64,000 nt of DNA from Methanomassiliicoccus sp. (GCA_018262895.1 JADFDJ010000009.1:60590-124589), one strand, 5' to 3'; counted from the stretch's first letter, positions 1-9,839 are shown. Numbers and translations are program-made. The notes: generated by a model from the letters alone, not told the origin.

Positions 1-1405
1 TCAAACGCCGCTTCCTCCGGTACTCCATTCCCCTGGTGGGCTCGTCCAGCAGCAGGACCTTGGGGTCCCCCACCATCACCGAGGCCAGGGCGACTCGCTG
101 CCTCTCCCCTCCCGACAGGTCCCGGGGGTATGTGTCCAGGTAGCGTGTCAGCTCGAAATGATCGATGATGCCCCGGACCTTAGTATCTATCTCCTCCTCC
201 GGAACCTTGTGGTTGTGGAGGACGAAGGCCACCTCGTCGTACACGGTGTCCGCGAAGAGGTGGACGTTGGGGTTCTGGAAAACCATGCCCACATCCTTCG
301 ATAGTTCCACGGTGCTCGTGCTCCGCGTGTCCTTGCCCATGACCATCACGTTCCCCTTGGTGGGGAGAAGGGTCGCGTTCAGGTGCTTGGCGAGGGTGCT
401 CTTCCCGGAAGCGTTGCGGCCGACGATGGCCACGAACTCTCCCGGAAAGATGTTCATGCTCACGTCCTTGAGAGCGGTAGCTCCCTTATCATAACGGAAG
501 GAGACGTTCTGCAGGCTGATGAGCGCGTTTCCGTTCCTGGTCCTAACCTCCGGCCTCAGCTCCAGTCCGGTCCAGTGCTTGGCGAACACGTCCGATAGCT
601 TCTGCCGGCCCTCCTTCACCGACAAGGGCACGTCCTTCAGGTACCCTTTATGATTGAGAAAACGGCCCAGCTCCATCATCTGAGGCAACCCGTACTCCGC
701 CTCGTTCACCGAAGTTATCCACTCCCGGGGAGTGCCATCGAAGCACAACCTGCCACCGCTCATGTACAGCACACGGTCCACGAAGGGGACCACCCGATCG
801 ATGCGGTGCTCGGTCAGGATGACCGTCAGTCCGAACTCGTGGTTCAGGTCCTTGACCACACGGAGCACCTCGTCCGCGCTGATGGGGTCCAGCGAGCTCG
901 TGGGCTCGTCCAGAACGAGAACCTCGGGGTGCATGGCCATTACCGAGGCGATGGCCACCTTCTGCTTCTCACCGCCGGATAGCTCGTCCGTGCCCATCTT
1001 ACGGAGGTCCGCTATCCCGACGGTGTCTAGCATCTCCTCCACGCGCTTGGCGATGGTCATCTTGGGCATGCCGAGGTTCTCCAGCCCGAAGGCGATCTCC
1101 CTCTCCACCGATGAGGTGACGATCTGGTTCTCGGGGTCCTGGAACACCATCCCCACCTTGGTGGACATCTTCCTGGTGTCCGTCCGCAGGGGGTCCATCC
1201 CGCACACAGAAACGCTGCCCGCGACCTTTCCGCCGTAGAAATGGGGTATGAGGCCGTTGAACACCCTGCACAAGGAGGACTTGCCGCTCCCTGAGGGGCC
1301 GGTGAGGAGGATGAAATCCGAGGGATCTATATCGAGGCTCACGTCCTCCATCGACGGGATGGGGGAATCGGAATACGAGAACGTTAGGTCCTTTGCGCTT
1401 ATCAT
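1..1405 (-). CDS. ECF transporter energizing subunit, fused double ATPase EcfA (partial, C-terminus off the left edge)
   Basis: Cytoplasmic ATPase that powers vitamin or metal uptake by an energy-coupling-factor transporter. The frame is open from an ATG at 1405 to the window edge, about 468 codons. It holds two complete ABC modules in one chain: the first has Walker A GPSGSGKSS, signature LSGGEKQK and Walker B VLVLDEPTSSLD; the second has GRNASGKST, signature LSGGERQR and LLLDEPTRGME. A fusion of the usual EcfA1 and EcfA2 is therefore inferred. The ATG overlaps the stop of the upstream EcfT gene by four bases (ATGA), so the two are translationally coupled in one minus-strand operon. The substrate-binding S component is not visible in the window, so the substrate is unknown. 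Confidence 0.93.
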   Translation of the reverse strand, partial: MISAKDLTFSYSDSPIPSMEDVSLDIDPSDFILLTGPSGSGKSSLCRVFNGLIPHFYGGKVAGSVSVCGMDPLRTDTRKMSTKVGMVFQDPENQIVTSSVEREIAFGLENLGMPKMTIAKRVEEMLDTVGIADLRKMGTDELSGGEKQKVAIASVMAMHPEVLVLDEPTSSLDPISADEVLRVVKDLNHEFGLTVILTEHRIDRVVPFVDRVLYMSGGRLCFDGTPREWITSVNEAEYGLPQMMELGRFLNHKGYLKDVPLSVKEGRQKLSDVFAKHWTGLELRPEVRTRNGNALISLQNVSFRYDKGATALKDVSMNIFPGEFVAIVGRNASGKSTLAKHLNATLLPTKGNVMVMGKDTRSTSTVELSKDVGMVFQNPNVHLFADTVYDEVAFVLHNHKVPEEEIDTKVRGIIDHFELTRYLDTYPRDLSGGERQRVALASVMVGDPKVLLLDEPTRGMEYRRKRRL

Positions 1406-2325
1406 ATGTCGAACCTCCTTTTAAGCGGGGATACGATCAGCACTGCCAGAACGGACAGGGCTATAGCAGCCAGTGTCAAGATATAATCCGGGTCGATCTT
1501 AATGGGCTCCAGCCGAGGGTAGTATGAATATGGGGTCAGGCCGCCGATGTATAGTAAGGCGGCCAAGGCTACTGGCAGCAAGGAGCATGCCACGACCGAC
1601 CGGTCGTACCTTGTAAGAGGTGCGTCAAAGAATTGGGTCCTCCCCTTCATGGAGCCGAAGGCCCTGGACTCCATGGCCTCGGCCTTCTGTATGGCCCGCT
1701 CCAGCGAGTTGGCGAGCAGGGGCATGACGATGGTGGCCTTCCGCTTCAGGTAGCTCAACCTCCTGCTCTCCTCGAAAGCGTAGCCTCTCGAGCTTAGGGA
1801 GATTTGGATGTCATCCATGTCCTTCATGAGCGTGGGGACGTAGGTCGTCGCCAGGGAGGTGCTGAACGCCGTGCGGGAAGGCAGCTTCGCCTTCATGAAA
1901 AGGTCCAGGAGGTCGTCCGGGCACACCGCGTAGGTGAGGACCGCGAACACCGTCAGTATGGCCAGGATGCGGACGAGCATGGCCAGGCCATAGTAGATGG
2001 CCTCCAGGGTGAAGTATACCCTGCCCAATGTGGGTATGCTGATGGGCAGGGAGAACAGAACCGTGGCCCCGGTCCTCACGAATATGGTGGTGAAGAATAT
2101 TATCACCACGCCCATGAGCACCCCTATCTTCACGAAGGTTATCCAGTTCGGGTAGATGCGTGATATGAAAACGTAGGGGATGGTCGCCAGGAGGATCACC
2201 GTCAGCATGATGGGCTCGCTCACGATAACGGCCAGCACCATGCAGCTGAGGGCCCAGGTCGTCACTGCTGTAGGGTGTAGGTGATGAACGGGGGTGTCCT
2301 GGAACCGGTAGGCGTACAGCTTCAT
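1402..2325 (-). CDS. ECF transporter transmembrane subunit EcfT (CbiQ family)
   Basis: Membrane scaffold that couples the EcfA ATPases to the substrate-capturing S protein. The 307-residue chain has several hydrophobic segments in its first 135 residues, then a cytoplasmic region with the two short coupling-helix motifs of the family, SSRG near residue 178 and ESRAFG near residue 219, and a last pair of membrane segments near the C-terminus. Length fits the family. The ATG at 2325 shares one base with the stop of the DUF4430 gene upstream (TGATG), and the stop overlaps the EcfA start, so three genes form a tight operon. Confidence 0.92.
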   Translation of the reverse strand: MKLYAYRFQDTPVHHLHPTAVTTWALSCMVLAVIVSEPIMLTVILLATIPYVFISRIYPNWITFVKIGVLMGVVIIFFTTIFVRTGATVLFSLPISIPTLGRVYFTLEAIYYGLAMLVRILAILTVFAVLTYAVCPDDLLDLFMKAKLPSRTAFSTSLATTYVPTLMKDMDDIQISLSSRGYAFEESRRLSYLKRKATIVMPLLANSLERAIQKAEAMESRAFGSMKGRTQFFDAPLTRYDRSVVACSLLPVALAALLYIGGLTPYSYYPRLEPIKIDPDYILTLAAIALSVLAVLIVSPLKRRFDI

Positions 2326-3365
2326 CAGAAGACCTCATAGATCTCACCGTTAGCGATGGCGAAACCCCCGAACTTGTCGCTGAGCACGTGGGGATCATTG
2401 ATCAGGGTGTCCAGTGCTGCCTGCACATCCGACCGGGTGACCCCCGTGGCCATCCAGCACAGGTTCATGGCGTTCCACACCCCCAAGGGGTTCCACGGGT
2501 CCTTGGCGCTGGCGATGATCCCGCAGTGCTCGAACGTTTGCGTTGGCGAATCGCTCACCGGGTCGAAGAGATATACCTCCTCACCATCGTAGTGGTAGAA
2601 CAGCCCCATGCCCTCGTAGTTGTCGTTCACGTAGGATGTCAGGTTGCTGTCGAAGGTGCCGACCAGGAACAGGTTGGCCTTCTTCTTCTCATCCTCGCTT
2701 AGGTCGCTCCATAATCTCACTGTGGCATTGAGGCCCCAGCCATCAAAGGCCTCCTTAAGTTGCTGAGCCTCTGCTGTAAAACCACCGCAGTCAACTATGT
2801 AATTAGGCCAGATGCCGCCGTTCTCCACACCCCTGTACCCGTAGGCGAACCCGGCAAAGAGGTCGGTGGCGATGCATCCGCTGGTGCGATCTAGGGCCCA
2901 CCAGTGGTAGTCCCACCGCAGTATATCGCCTGGCTGCATCTCGTAGAATATGGCGTATACGGTGGCGAAGATGCCGTTGACATAGTAGAACCAATCGACC
3001 GGGTCCCCGCTGCCCTCCCCGCTGTATTCGGACCTGAGCCCGTCGATGGCCCACACAAAGCCCCCCTGCTCCTCCACCTCGGCCGCCGCCTGTAGAGCCT
3101 TAAGCGCCGTCATTCCGTTAGAGTAGTTCACGGTGACCTGCTTGAGGTTCGTCTCGCCGAAGTCACGGGATATCACTACGGTGATGTTGTTGGCGTCCCC
3201 GAAGACATAACCGGTAGAGGCCGCCACTTCCGGGCCCTTGGCAAAGAAGACCAAATACGATGCGTAGAATGAGGTTATCAGGACCGCGAGTATCCCCAGA
3301 ACGATGGCCGCCCTGATGATCCCCTTCCGAGGGGACTCCTTCCTGTTGCGATAAGGGCTCACCAC
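2325..3365 (-). CDS. Membrane-tethered DUF4430-domain protein of the ECF operon
   Basis: A basic N-terminal tail is followed by one hydrophobic helix (residues about 17-41), then an extracellular part. Residues about 57-155 match the DUF4430 pattern, with a YVNGIFATVYAIFYEMQPGD-type block and a WDYHWWAL end; the domain is related to the cobalamin-binding fold of transcobalamin. The rest (about 155-346) is unrecognised. It is the first gene of the operon with EcfT and EcfA, so a role in presenting substrate at the outer face is a reasonable inference, not shown. Start: GTG at 3365 directly followed by a second GTG at 3362; upstream GGTGAT-like bases give weak ribosome-site support. DUF4430-like domains recur in two proteins of the array at 14127-17979. 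Confidence 0.85.
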   Translation of the reverse strand: MVSPYRNRKESPRKGIIRAAIVLGILAVLITSFYASYLVFFAKGPEVAASTGYVFGDANNITVVISRDFGETNLKQVTVNYSNGMTALKALQAAAEVEEQGGFVWAIDGLRSEYSGEGSGDPVDWFYYVNGIFATVYAIFYEMQPGDILRWDYHWWALDRTSGCIATDLFAGFAYGYRGVENGGIWPNYIVDCGGFTAEAQQLKEAFDGWGLNATVRLWSDLSEDEKKKANLFLVGTFDSNLTSYVNDNYEGMGLFYHYDGEEVYLFDPVSDSPTQTFEHCGIIASAKDPWNPLGVWNAMNLCWMATGVTRSDVQAALDTLINDPHVLSDKFGGFAIANGEIYEVF

Positions 3366-3893
3366 CGAGTATCACCGACCATACCCGCGTTAAGTTCGCT
3401 ACCTTTAGTGAGAAATATCCGTTGGAATAGGGAGAGGGGGGATCTTGTAAGCTCCACGCTAGTCCGCTCATCAACAATTGAGAGATGGCCAGTTTCCTTA
3501 TCGATACAAAGCTGGAGTAAAAGGTCCGGTGGTTTGAATAAAAATAATTCATGATAGTCATCGGCGGGTGGATACTCATTATGTCTCGATGCCCATCGCA
3601 CCCAGCCCCCTCTAGGACCATGAATATCTGATCGCTGCGAGGATGGGGGATCCAATAGATACTTCTGTTCCCCCTCAAGTATATTCTGACACCCGTTCCC
3701 CTCCATTTTATCGTCCCTCGCCGGTTTTAGATCATGAAGCTCAGCGTTGGGACGTGTCGAGGGCATCCGTCACGATCCACCAGTACAAACGTCCCTGCCC
3801 TTTGCTCCATGGTAACACATGATGCCTGGGAACTTGCCGTGACCGGATCGTCGTTACATATCTGGTCGAGGTCTCTGTTAACGACAAGCCATC
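3366..3893. other. Intergenic stretch with no convincing gene
   Basis: 528 bases between the ECF operon and the small anchored surface protein. A 135-codon minus-strand frame (3359-3766) exists, but its third positions are AT-rich unlike the neighbouring genes and the translation resembles no family, so it is not called. Nothing else recognisable was seen. Confidence 0.4.
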
Positions 3894-4448
3894 TCATTCC
3901 TTCCCACCCTTTCCCAACTTTATGATCCCCTTCTTCTTCAGGGCGATGACGGACAGCACCGATATGGCGGCTATGGCGACTAGGATAATCGCCAATAGTG
4001 CCTCAACTGAAAGACCGCGGGGATCGGTCAGATCGGCCTTAACTGGGACCTTTAAGCCGGCCGAGATAGGCGTTCCGGTCGAATCGGTCGAAGTACCCAG
4101 GATATAGATGTAAAAGCTGCAGTTGGCGTCGCTGTCCTGGGGAGGCCTGAGCTCGAACTCGATGACCTCGTAGCTGTCCGGGTCAACAATGACGGATGTC
4201 TTGTTAAATGTGACCCATGATGAATACGCATCATCAACATATAACGAACAGTTCATCATTGCCGTCTTATCGAGGTTGAAGACGAACAAGCTGCAATTAT
4301 ACAGTCCCCCTCTTTCCACGTCCGCATTGATCGAGGAAGGGTTTGCTCCTATAGATACGGCCTGACATGTTCCCAATGGACAGACAATACCGAAGATCAG
4401 GAGCGAGACAAGTATTGTCATTAAACCATTCTTCATTATTGGTTTCAT
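3894..4448 (-). CDS. Small secreted surface protein with C-terminal membrane anchor
   Basis: 184 residues. A signal peptide (about residues 1-30, ending near GTCQA) leads to a beta-rich ectodomain with several NCS/NxT-type possible N-glycosylation sites (for example YNCS, MNCS, ANCS), and a C-terminal hydrophobic helix (about 148-170) with a lysine-rich tail. The pattern is that of an archaeal cell-surface protein anchored from the C-terminus. The ectodomain looks like an Ig-like or NEW3-like beta-sandwich, but the family is not recognised. The ATG at 4448 is preceded by a strong GGTGGTGAT ribosome site. Function unknown. Confidence 0.75.
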   Translation of the reverse strand: MKPIMKNGLMTILVSLLIFGIVCPLGTCQAVSIGANPSSINADVERGGLYNCSLFVFNLDKTAMMNCSLYVDDAYSSWVTFNKTSVIVDPDSYEVIEFELRPPQDSDANCSFYIYILGTSTDSTGTPISAGLKVPVKADLTDPRGLSVEALLAIILVAIAAISVLSVIALKKKGIIKLGKGGKE

Positions 4449-4503
4449 TTTCGATCACCACCATCGAGGTTCGTTCACATGGTATCGTCATGAAGTGGTG
4501 CTG

Positions 4504-4740
4504 TCATCCACGACGCGACTTCAATCTAACTGGCCATTGGTAGGGATAGGCGAGGGTTGATCTCCCCGGTAGTAATCGAACCGTATGTCGATCCTTCCTC
4601 CGATCGAGGTTTATCGTGGCGATCTCACTGGGCCATCGATAAGCGTGATTGACAAGATCGCACCGACAGGCGGCATCGATATATTCCCTTTTCAAACGAC
4701 CATCCATTCCGCTACTGGCCTCTTTAATTTGAAGGGCCAT
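4504..4740 (-). CDS. Doubtful 78-residue leaderless ORF
   Basis: The frame encodes an arginine-rich peptide with no family resemblance. Its only support is position: the ATG at 4740 lies about 26 bases downstream of a TATATAAC element (minus strand, 4766-4773), where an archaeal leaderless transcript would begin. Alternatively the promoter makes a long leader for the surface protein at 3894-4448. Composition is not clearly coding. Confidence 0.25.
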   Translation of the reverse strand: MALQIKEASSGMDGRLKREYIDAACRCDLVNHAYRWPSEIATINLDRRKDRHTVRLLPGRSTLAYPYQWPVRLKSRRG

Positions 4741-4743
4741 ATT

Positions 4744-4786
4744 GGATGATATATCCTATTATGTTGTTATATAGGATTATACATCC
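4744..4786 (-). promoter_or_regulatory. Promoter with two GGAT-N5-ATCC palindromes flanking a TATA box
   Basis: GGATGATATATCC lies at 4744-4756 and GGATTATACATCC at 4774-4786 (plus-strand letters), starts 30 bases apart, with a TATA-like TATATAAC (minus strand) in the 17-base spacer. The same arrangement occurs at 20050-20092. It looks like a pair of operator sites bracketing a core promoter; the regulator is unknown. Confidence 0.5.
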
Positions 4787-5162
4787 ATTCATGATAGTAA
4801 TTGGTTCTATTTATTGATTACTTCACTCTCCGTTCAAAATCGATTGTTTTTGATTTTAACAAATGTGCAACGTCAGATCGGAAGCTAACAATGGAGAATT
4901 GATCAGGTTGGATAGGTTGTTTAGCTTCGGTTTATTTGATGAAAAATGCTCGATGAACGTCCGACCAGATGCTCGAAAAAAAGAAAGCCTACGAAGTGGA
5001 ACGGAAATGAATAATATGATCATTGCCTTCGCGCTCCTCTAGTTGTCCCGAGAACGGACAATGTAGAGGAAAAAGGAAACCCGATAAACCAGATAATTAA
5101 CTTGTAAAACGAGCAAATGGCTTTACGTGCTTGAATCTCTGTAAAATATTTGAAACAACAAG
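4787..5162. other. AT-rich intergenic stretch
   Basis: Between the palindromic promoter and the terminator of the seven-gene array. No open frame of useful length, no tRNA-like fold and no repeat were recognised. Confidence 0.4.
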
Positions 5163-5186
5163 AAAAAAATGTTGGGGGATGCCCCC
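5163..5186 (-). terminator. Hairpin plus T-run terminator after the last gene of the array
   Basis: Read on the minus strand: GGGGG, a three-base loop CAT, CCCCC, then AACATTTTTTT. It lies about 16 bases past the stop of the 5202-7775 gene, and so probably ends the seven-gene surface-protein array. Confidence 0.6.
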
Positions 5187-5201
5187 TGAAGTTTTATTAT
5201 C

Positions 5202-7775
5202 TCATGGCGACAGCTCCACTGTGGTGAACCCGTTCCATGGATCGGTGAAGCCGGTAGCGCCAGTATGGTAGTACACGATCATGGTTGAGGGCACGTTCCA
5301 GGCCCAGCTGCTGCCCACCGTCGGCGCGTTGCCTTCGAACGTTATCGAGTTGAGGTCGGTACAGCTGTTAAAGGCCCAGTCACCAATGGCGGTGACGCTG
5401 TTCGGGACGATGACCGAGGTCTTTCCCTGCGGGCATACTTTAAGCGTGGTAATCGCCTTGTTGTACAATACCCCGTCAATGCTGGCGTAGTACACGTTGT
5501 TGGCATCGACGTTTATAGCTGTCAGGGCGGTGCAGCCATCGAACTCTTCGTGGCTGATGACATTGGTACCACTGCCTATGCTCACCGAGGTCAGGGCGGT
5601 GCAGTAGCTGAACACTTTGCTGCCGAGGATGGTGACGCTGTTAGGTATCGTCACCGAGGTCAGGGCGGTGCAGCCACTGAACGCACCAGCCCCGATTCGG
5701 TTGACACTGCTTGGTATCGTCACTGAGGTCACAGCAGTTTCAGAGAATGCCCAGTCGCCGATGACGGCAACGGGCTTGCCCTCGATGGTGCTGGGTATGA
5801 TCACGTTTCCGCCGGGTCCAGTGTAACCGACGATGGTCACCGAGGTACTGCCGACAGAGTAGACGAAATCACTCTCTGGTGCAGGTTCGGCTAGGGCGAA
5901 CAGATAGCCTTTGTCGTTGCCATAGTAGACAACTCCGTCGGAGATGGCCACACCTTGCACCGTGTACTGCTGCTTGCTCGCTTCTGGGGTGAACACGAAC
6001 TGCACGATCGGCGCGGTGTTGCCAGCGAGGTCCTTCAAGCAGTGCAGGCCACCGTTCACCAGGTTGGTGGTGAAATATATGTATACCTCACCATCACCGT
6101 CGTCGTAGTATGTCGAAACGACCGGAGATGCCTGAACCCCACCGCCGGCCACATAGCTCCATATTGGAGCCAGGGTCTCGGCATCAAGGCAGGTCAGGCC
6201 GCCGTCGGGGCTGAACTGACCCGTGCCGACGTAGACCCGTCCGTTATAGACCGCAGGGGTGGATGTCGAGTATCCAATGCTGCCTTTGGCGCTGTCCTCT
6301 CCTCTGAAAATGCCAGTCTCCGGATCGAAACCTATGTAGTAGCAATATCCGGCATGGGAGGTGAAATACAGCCTCTCGGTCGATTGGACATAAGTCAGGG
6401 AGGAGCGGATCTTCTGAACATCAATGCCGTAAATGGTGTCACTATCGACGTCATTGACGACCTCTCCAATCCTCTTGTCGACCGAGACCAAGTGCCCGTC
6501 CTCGCCGCCAAATACGAGGTAGTTGCCGACAACGACGGCACCAGCCCAGTAGTGGCCGTCGCTGGTCCTCGACCATACGAAGTTGCCGTTCTCATCAAAG
6601 CAGTAGTATCCGTTTGTGTAACCGCCCCAGGTACCGAAGTAAATGTTTCCGGCGTCGTAAACGATGGGCGTGTTCACCTGCCCCGCATCCAGCCCGGTGG
6701 AGTTGACCCACAGCTGGGCACCAGTGGCTACGTCGAGCGCAGCGATTATCCCGTTGCTGGTGCCGACGAACATCTTGCCGTTGGCCACCACCGGCGTGGA
6801 TAAGGTGAACCCGCCGCCCACGACCTGACTCCATATGATCTCCCCGGTGCTCTTGTCGATGGCGAAGGCGGAGCCTTGGGCGAAGACATAGGCGACGTCG
6901 TCTACGATTACCGGGGGAACGTCGATGCCGCTAAACCCTCCAGACTTGGTGAAGGTGGAAAAGAGGGCCGAGCCATCATTGGTCCGCGGGCCAGCCTCGC
7001 CGGTGATACCAGAGAGGTAATTATCATGCTGGAATGAAGACCAGTCTGCAGGGTCCTGTTGGAAGTACACAGTGATGAAGTCGTTCTTGACCTCGTCATT
7101 GCTCCCAGCCGAGTTGCTGACGGTCAGTGAGACAGAGTAGGTACCAGGCATGGAGTATGTATGGGTCGGGTTCTGCTCGGTCGAGTCCACGACACCATCG
7201 CTATCGAAATCCCATTCCCACGCTGTCGGAAGATTGTTACCCATGCTTATGGACTGGTCGGTGAACTGCACCACCAAGGGAGCGTATCCATTACGAGGTG
7301 TGGCCGAGAAGTCGGCGGACGGCGCGATGGTGTTGCTGTGCTCCTCGGCCCAGAAGGTCGCTCCGCCGCTCACTGCGCCACGAGCAGCGTACTCATCAGG
7401 GACGTGCAGCGCGAGTTGAGCATCGTCGGACTGGTCGGCGGCGAGGGTAGCTGAGTAGCCACCGTACGCGACGTTATCAATGAGCAGTCCGGGGACGAAC
7501 AGAGGCTCGGTGCCGTCGTCGCTCGCCGTGGCGGTCACGTCCACGGTCTTCAGGCCGATATTGGTGACCTTAAGATCCTGCGGTTCCGAGGTGTTACCGG
7601 GGTACAATGAACCGAAGTTCAAGGCGGTCGCGTTCAGTTCGATGCCGATCTCCGGCTTCGGCTCTAGCACCGTCGCCGTCAGATCGACGCTGTCTTCGGC
7701 CGATACGGCCGGGGCTGCCAGGACGGTCATCATCATGATAGCCGCCAGGGCTGCCGCTAGCTTTGCGAGTTTCAT
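5202..7775 (-). CDS. Secreted modular protein: N-cassette, PKD, PQQ-like beta-propeller, BspA-type leucine-rich repeats
   Basis: 857 residues, the longest and most complex of seven tandem paralogues. Signal peptide about 1-26 (AVSA cleavage). Shared N-terminal cassette about 27-146: LDFG/LNFG-x-LYPG, PQDLKVTNIGLK, EPLFVPGLLID and GGATFWAEEH. PKD domain about 152-237 with WEWDFDSDG and the NPTHTY block. PQQ-like propeller blades about 245-645 with repeated GxxxALD.xTG..lW signatures. BspA/LRR_5 repeats about 660-845 with the recurring GAFSGCTALTSVTIPNSV-type unit. No C-terminal anchor is visible. PQQ-like here means blade shape; dehydrogenase residues were not identified, so an adhesive or binding role outside the cell is inferred. 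The ATG has an AAGGAAG-type ribosome site. Confidence 0.88.
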   Translation of the reverse strand: MKLAKLAAALAAIMMMTVLAAPAVSAEDSVDLTATVLEPKPEIGIELNATALNFGSLYPGNTSEPQDLKVTNIGLKTVDVTATASDDGTEPLFVPGLLIDNVAYGGYSATLAADQSDDAQLALHVPDEYAARGAVSGGATFWAEEHSNTIAPSADFSATPRNGYAPLVVQFTDQSISMGNNLPTAWEWDFDSDGVVDSTEQNPTHTYSMPGTYSVSLTVSNSAGSNDEVKNDFITVYFQQDPADWSSFQHDNYLSGITGEAGPRTNDGSALFSTFTKSGGFSGIDVPPVIVDDVAYVFAQGSAFAIDKSTGEIIWSQVVGGGFTLSTPVVANGKMFVGTSNGIIAALDVATGAQLWVNSTGLDAGQVNTPIVYDAGNIYFGTWGGYTNGYYCFDENGNFVWSRTSDGHYWAGAVVVGNYLVFGGEDGHLVSVDKRIGEVVNDVDSDTIYGIDVQKIRSSLTYVQSTERLYFTSHAGYCYYIGFDPETGIFRGEDSAKGSIGYSTSTPAVYNGRVYVGTGQFSPDGGLTCLDAETLAPIWSYVAGGGVQASPVVSTYYDDGDGEVYIYFTTNLVNGGLHCLKDLAGNTAPIVQFVFTPEASKQQYTVQGVAISDGVVYYGNDKGYLFALAEPAPESDFVYSVGSTSVTIVGYTGPGGNVIIPSTIEGKPVAVIGDWAFSETAVTSVTIPSSVNRIGAGAFSGCTALTSVTIPNSVTILGSKVFSYCTALTSVSIGSGTNVISHEEFDGCTALTAINVDANNVYYASIDGVLYNKAITTLKVCPQGKTSVIVPNSVTAIGDWAFNSCTDLNSITFEGNAPTVGSSWAWNVPSTMIVYYHTGATGFTDPWNGFTTVELSP

Positions 7776-7895
7776 GTTCTTACTTCCTTTGCCTTTTTTT
7801 GTTTCCTTTTTTTACCTACTGATCATTGAGTTCGAGCGGACCAAAGGAAGGTCCAAAGGAGGACCAGGGTGATCCGGTCCATGTTGATGTTCTTC

Positions 7896-9839
7896 TCACG
7901 CACCTCCCACAGCGAATATGTACCCGGAGTCGTTACCGAAGAACACCTTTCCGTCGTAGATGGCCACGCCGTGAAGGATGTAGTTCCCCTGACCGGTTGG
8001 GGCCTCATAGTACCACTTCTCATTGCCGTCGGCATCAACGCAGTAGACGCGGCCGGCGGCGGCGTTGGTGGTGAAGTAGATGTACACTTCCCCATCGCCG
8101 TCATCGTTATGCGTAGAGATGACCGGTGATGAGGCCACTCCTCCGTTGGCGCTAAGCTGCCACTGTATCGCTCCGGTGGCCTCGTCCAGGCAGAAGAGGT
8201 AGTTCTCACCGGCGGAGAAGGTTCCCGATCCCACGTACACCTTGCCGTCGTACACCGCAGGTGTTGAGGTCGAGTACGTACCTATGGTGGCGACCCATTT
8301 CTGGGACGTGTCGAAAGTGCCCGTGGTAGCGTCAAAGCCAATGGCACAGCACTTGCCAGTCTGCATGGTGAAGAACACCATGCGCGTGGAGATCGAGTAA
8401 GTGACGGAGGCGCGGATCACCGAGCTGCTTACGCCGAAGGTCGATGCGGCGGAGAGCTCCTGCACCGTTTCCCCAGTGTGCTTGTTGACCGAGATGACGT
8501 TCCCAGAATCCTCCCCGAACACCAGGTAGTCGCCGATTATGGCGGCACCGGCACCGTAGTAGCTCTTTGCGCTGCTGGCCACTCGGTCCCATTCGATGGA
8601 GCCGTCGGCGGCGTTCAGGCAATAGTAGTGGCCAGCGGTGGAGTTGGAGAACCAGCATCCCAGGAACAACTTGCCTTCATCATACGATATAGGAGTGTTG
8701 GGCTGCACGTTCCATCCCTCCAGGAACCGAGCGGACCATGCGGTGTGGCCATCGTCCGCGTCCAGGGCGAATACGCCGAAGCCCTGCTTCGTCCCCATTA
8801 TGAGAGCGACGTAGAGCATGCCGTCATGGTACGCGGGGGTGGAGAGCTGGAAGCCCATGCCCTTGTTGATTACCAGGTCGGTCCGCTGCCACAGCACGTT
8901 CCCGCTATCTACGCCATAGGCCAGGACCGCACCGTTCTGGCCTATCATGAACACGGTCCCATCGGCCACGATGGGCGCGATGTCGAAACCGGCCATGCCG
9001 GTGGTCGTGGCCTGAGCGCTCCATGACAGGGAGGGCTGAGAGACCGCGGCCTGCTCGGTGGTCACACCGGTATGGGAGTTGTCCCCCTGGAAGGTGACCC
9101 AGTCCATCTGGGCGTCGACCTTGCTGCTTACCACGATATAGCCGCTCTTGATCTCTTCATCGCTGCCGGTAGAGTTCGTGGCGGTCAGCTTCACGGTGTA
9201 CGTCCCGTCCGCGGTGTAGGTGAAGCTAGGGTTCTGCTCGGTGGAGTCCTCGGTACCGTCCGAATCGAAGTCCCAGGACCACGAGGTCGGAGAATTGGTC
9301 GAGGCGTCGGTGAAGTGCACTGTGAGTGGTGCCTGTCCGGATATAACATCGGAGGTAAAGTCCGCTGCCGAGTCCTGGCTTCCAGTGTGTTCCTCGGCCC
9401 AGAACGTCGCACATCCGCTCACTTCTCCCAGAGAGGGGTAGTTGTCGGGCATGTGCAGCGTTAGCTGGGTGTCTTCCGATCCGTTGACAGCCAAGGTGGT
9501 AGAGTAATCTCTCCAGGACGCGTTATCTACCAGAAGGCCGGGAACGAACAGCGGTTCATCCCCCTCATCACTGGCCGTGACGGTGACATCTATGGGCTTC
9601 AGACCGATGTTGGAGACCGTCAGTGCCTGCGGGCTAGACGTCTCTCCGTTGTACAGATCTCCGAAGTCTATCTCGGTCGCGCTAAGTTCGATGGCGATAT
9701 CTGGCCTCGGCCCCAGGGCCGTGGCCGTCAGATAAACGCTCTTGCTCGCCGGCGCGGAGCTTACCGCCGGTATGAGCACGCACGCCATCATGGCCACGAC
9801 GAGCGCCAGGCAGATGATGCATCTAGTGGTTGATCTCAT
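7896..9839 (-). CDS. Secreted modular protein: N-cassette, PKD, PQQ-like beta-propeller
   Basis: 647 residues. A hydrophobic signal peptide (about 1-28) differs from the MKLAKLAAAL type of its neighbours, while the N-cassette that follows is the same family (PDIAIELSATEIDFGDLY onward to ATFWAEEH). One PKD domain (WSWDFDSDG) precedes a propeller that ends in GVAIYDGKVFFGNDSGYIFA. The propeller is closest to that of the 11898 gene: both share the NTPISYDEGKLFLGCWFSN / NTPVIYDEGKVYFGTWFSN stretch. No membrane anchor at the end. It follows the 9937 gene after a 97-base gap holding an AT-rich TATA-like region (TATAAAAATTT on the minus strand), so it probably has its own promoter. Confidence 0.87.
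   Translation of the reverse strand: MRSTTRCIICLALVVAMMACVLIPAVSSAPASKSVYLTATALGPRPDIAIELSATEIDFGDLYNGETSSPQALTVSNIGLKPIDVTVTASDEGDEPLFVPGLLVDNASWRDYSTTLAVNGSEDTQLTLHMPDNYPSLGEVSGCATFWAEEHTGSQDSAADFTSDVISGQAPLTVHFTDASTNSPTSWSWDFDSDGTEDSTEQNPSFTYTADGTYTVKLTATNSTGSDEEIKSGYIVVSSKVDAQMDWVTFQGDNSHTGVTTEQAAVSQPSLSWSAQATTTGMAGFDIAPIVADGTVFMIGQNGAVLAYGVDSGNVLWQRTDLVINKGMGFQLSTPAYHDGMLYVALIMGTKQGFGVFALDADDGHTAWSARFLEGWNVQPNTPISYDEGKLFLGCWFSNSTAGHYYCLNAADGSIEWDRVASSAKSYYGAGAAIIGDYLVFGEDSGNVISVNKHTGETVQELSAASTFGVSSSVIRASVTYSISTRMVFFTMQTGKCCAIGFDATTGTFDTSQKWVATIGTYSTSTPAVYDGKVYVGSGTFSAGENYLFCLDEATGAIQWQLSANGGVASSPVISTHNDDGDGEVYIYFTTNAAAGRVYCVDADGNEKWYYEAPTGQGNYILHGVAIYDGKVFFGNDSGYIFAVGGA

Noticed and set aside
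3359..3766. A 135-codon minus-strand frame
   Set aside because: Third-position base use is unlike its neighbours and no domain or ribosome site is seen; it also overlaps the DUF4430 gene start.
5955..6803. A 282-codon plus-strand frame inside the 5202 gene
   Set aside because: It is antisense to a well-supported gene with clear domains, and its translation resembles nothing. Similar long antisense frames at 12183-12959 and 55235-56257 are rejected for the same reason: GC-rich genes often leave such shadows.
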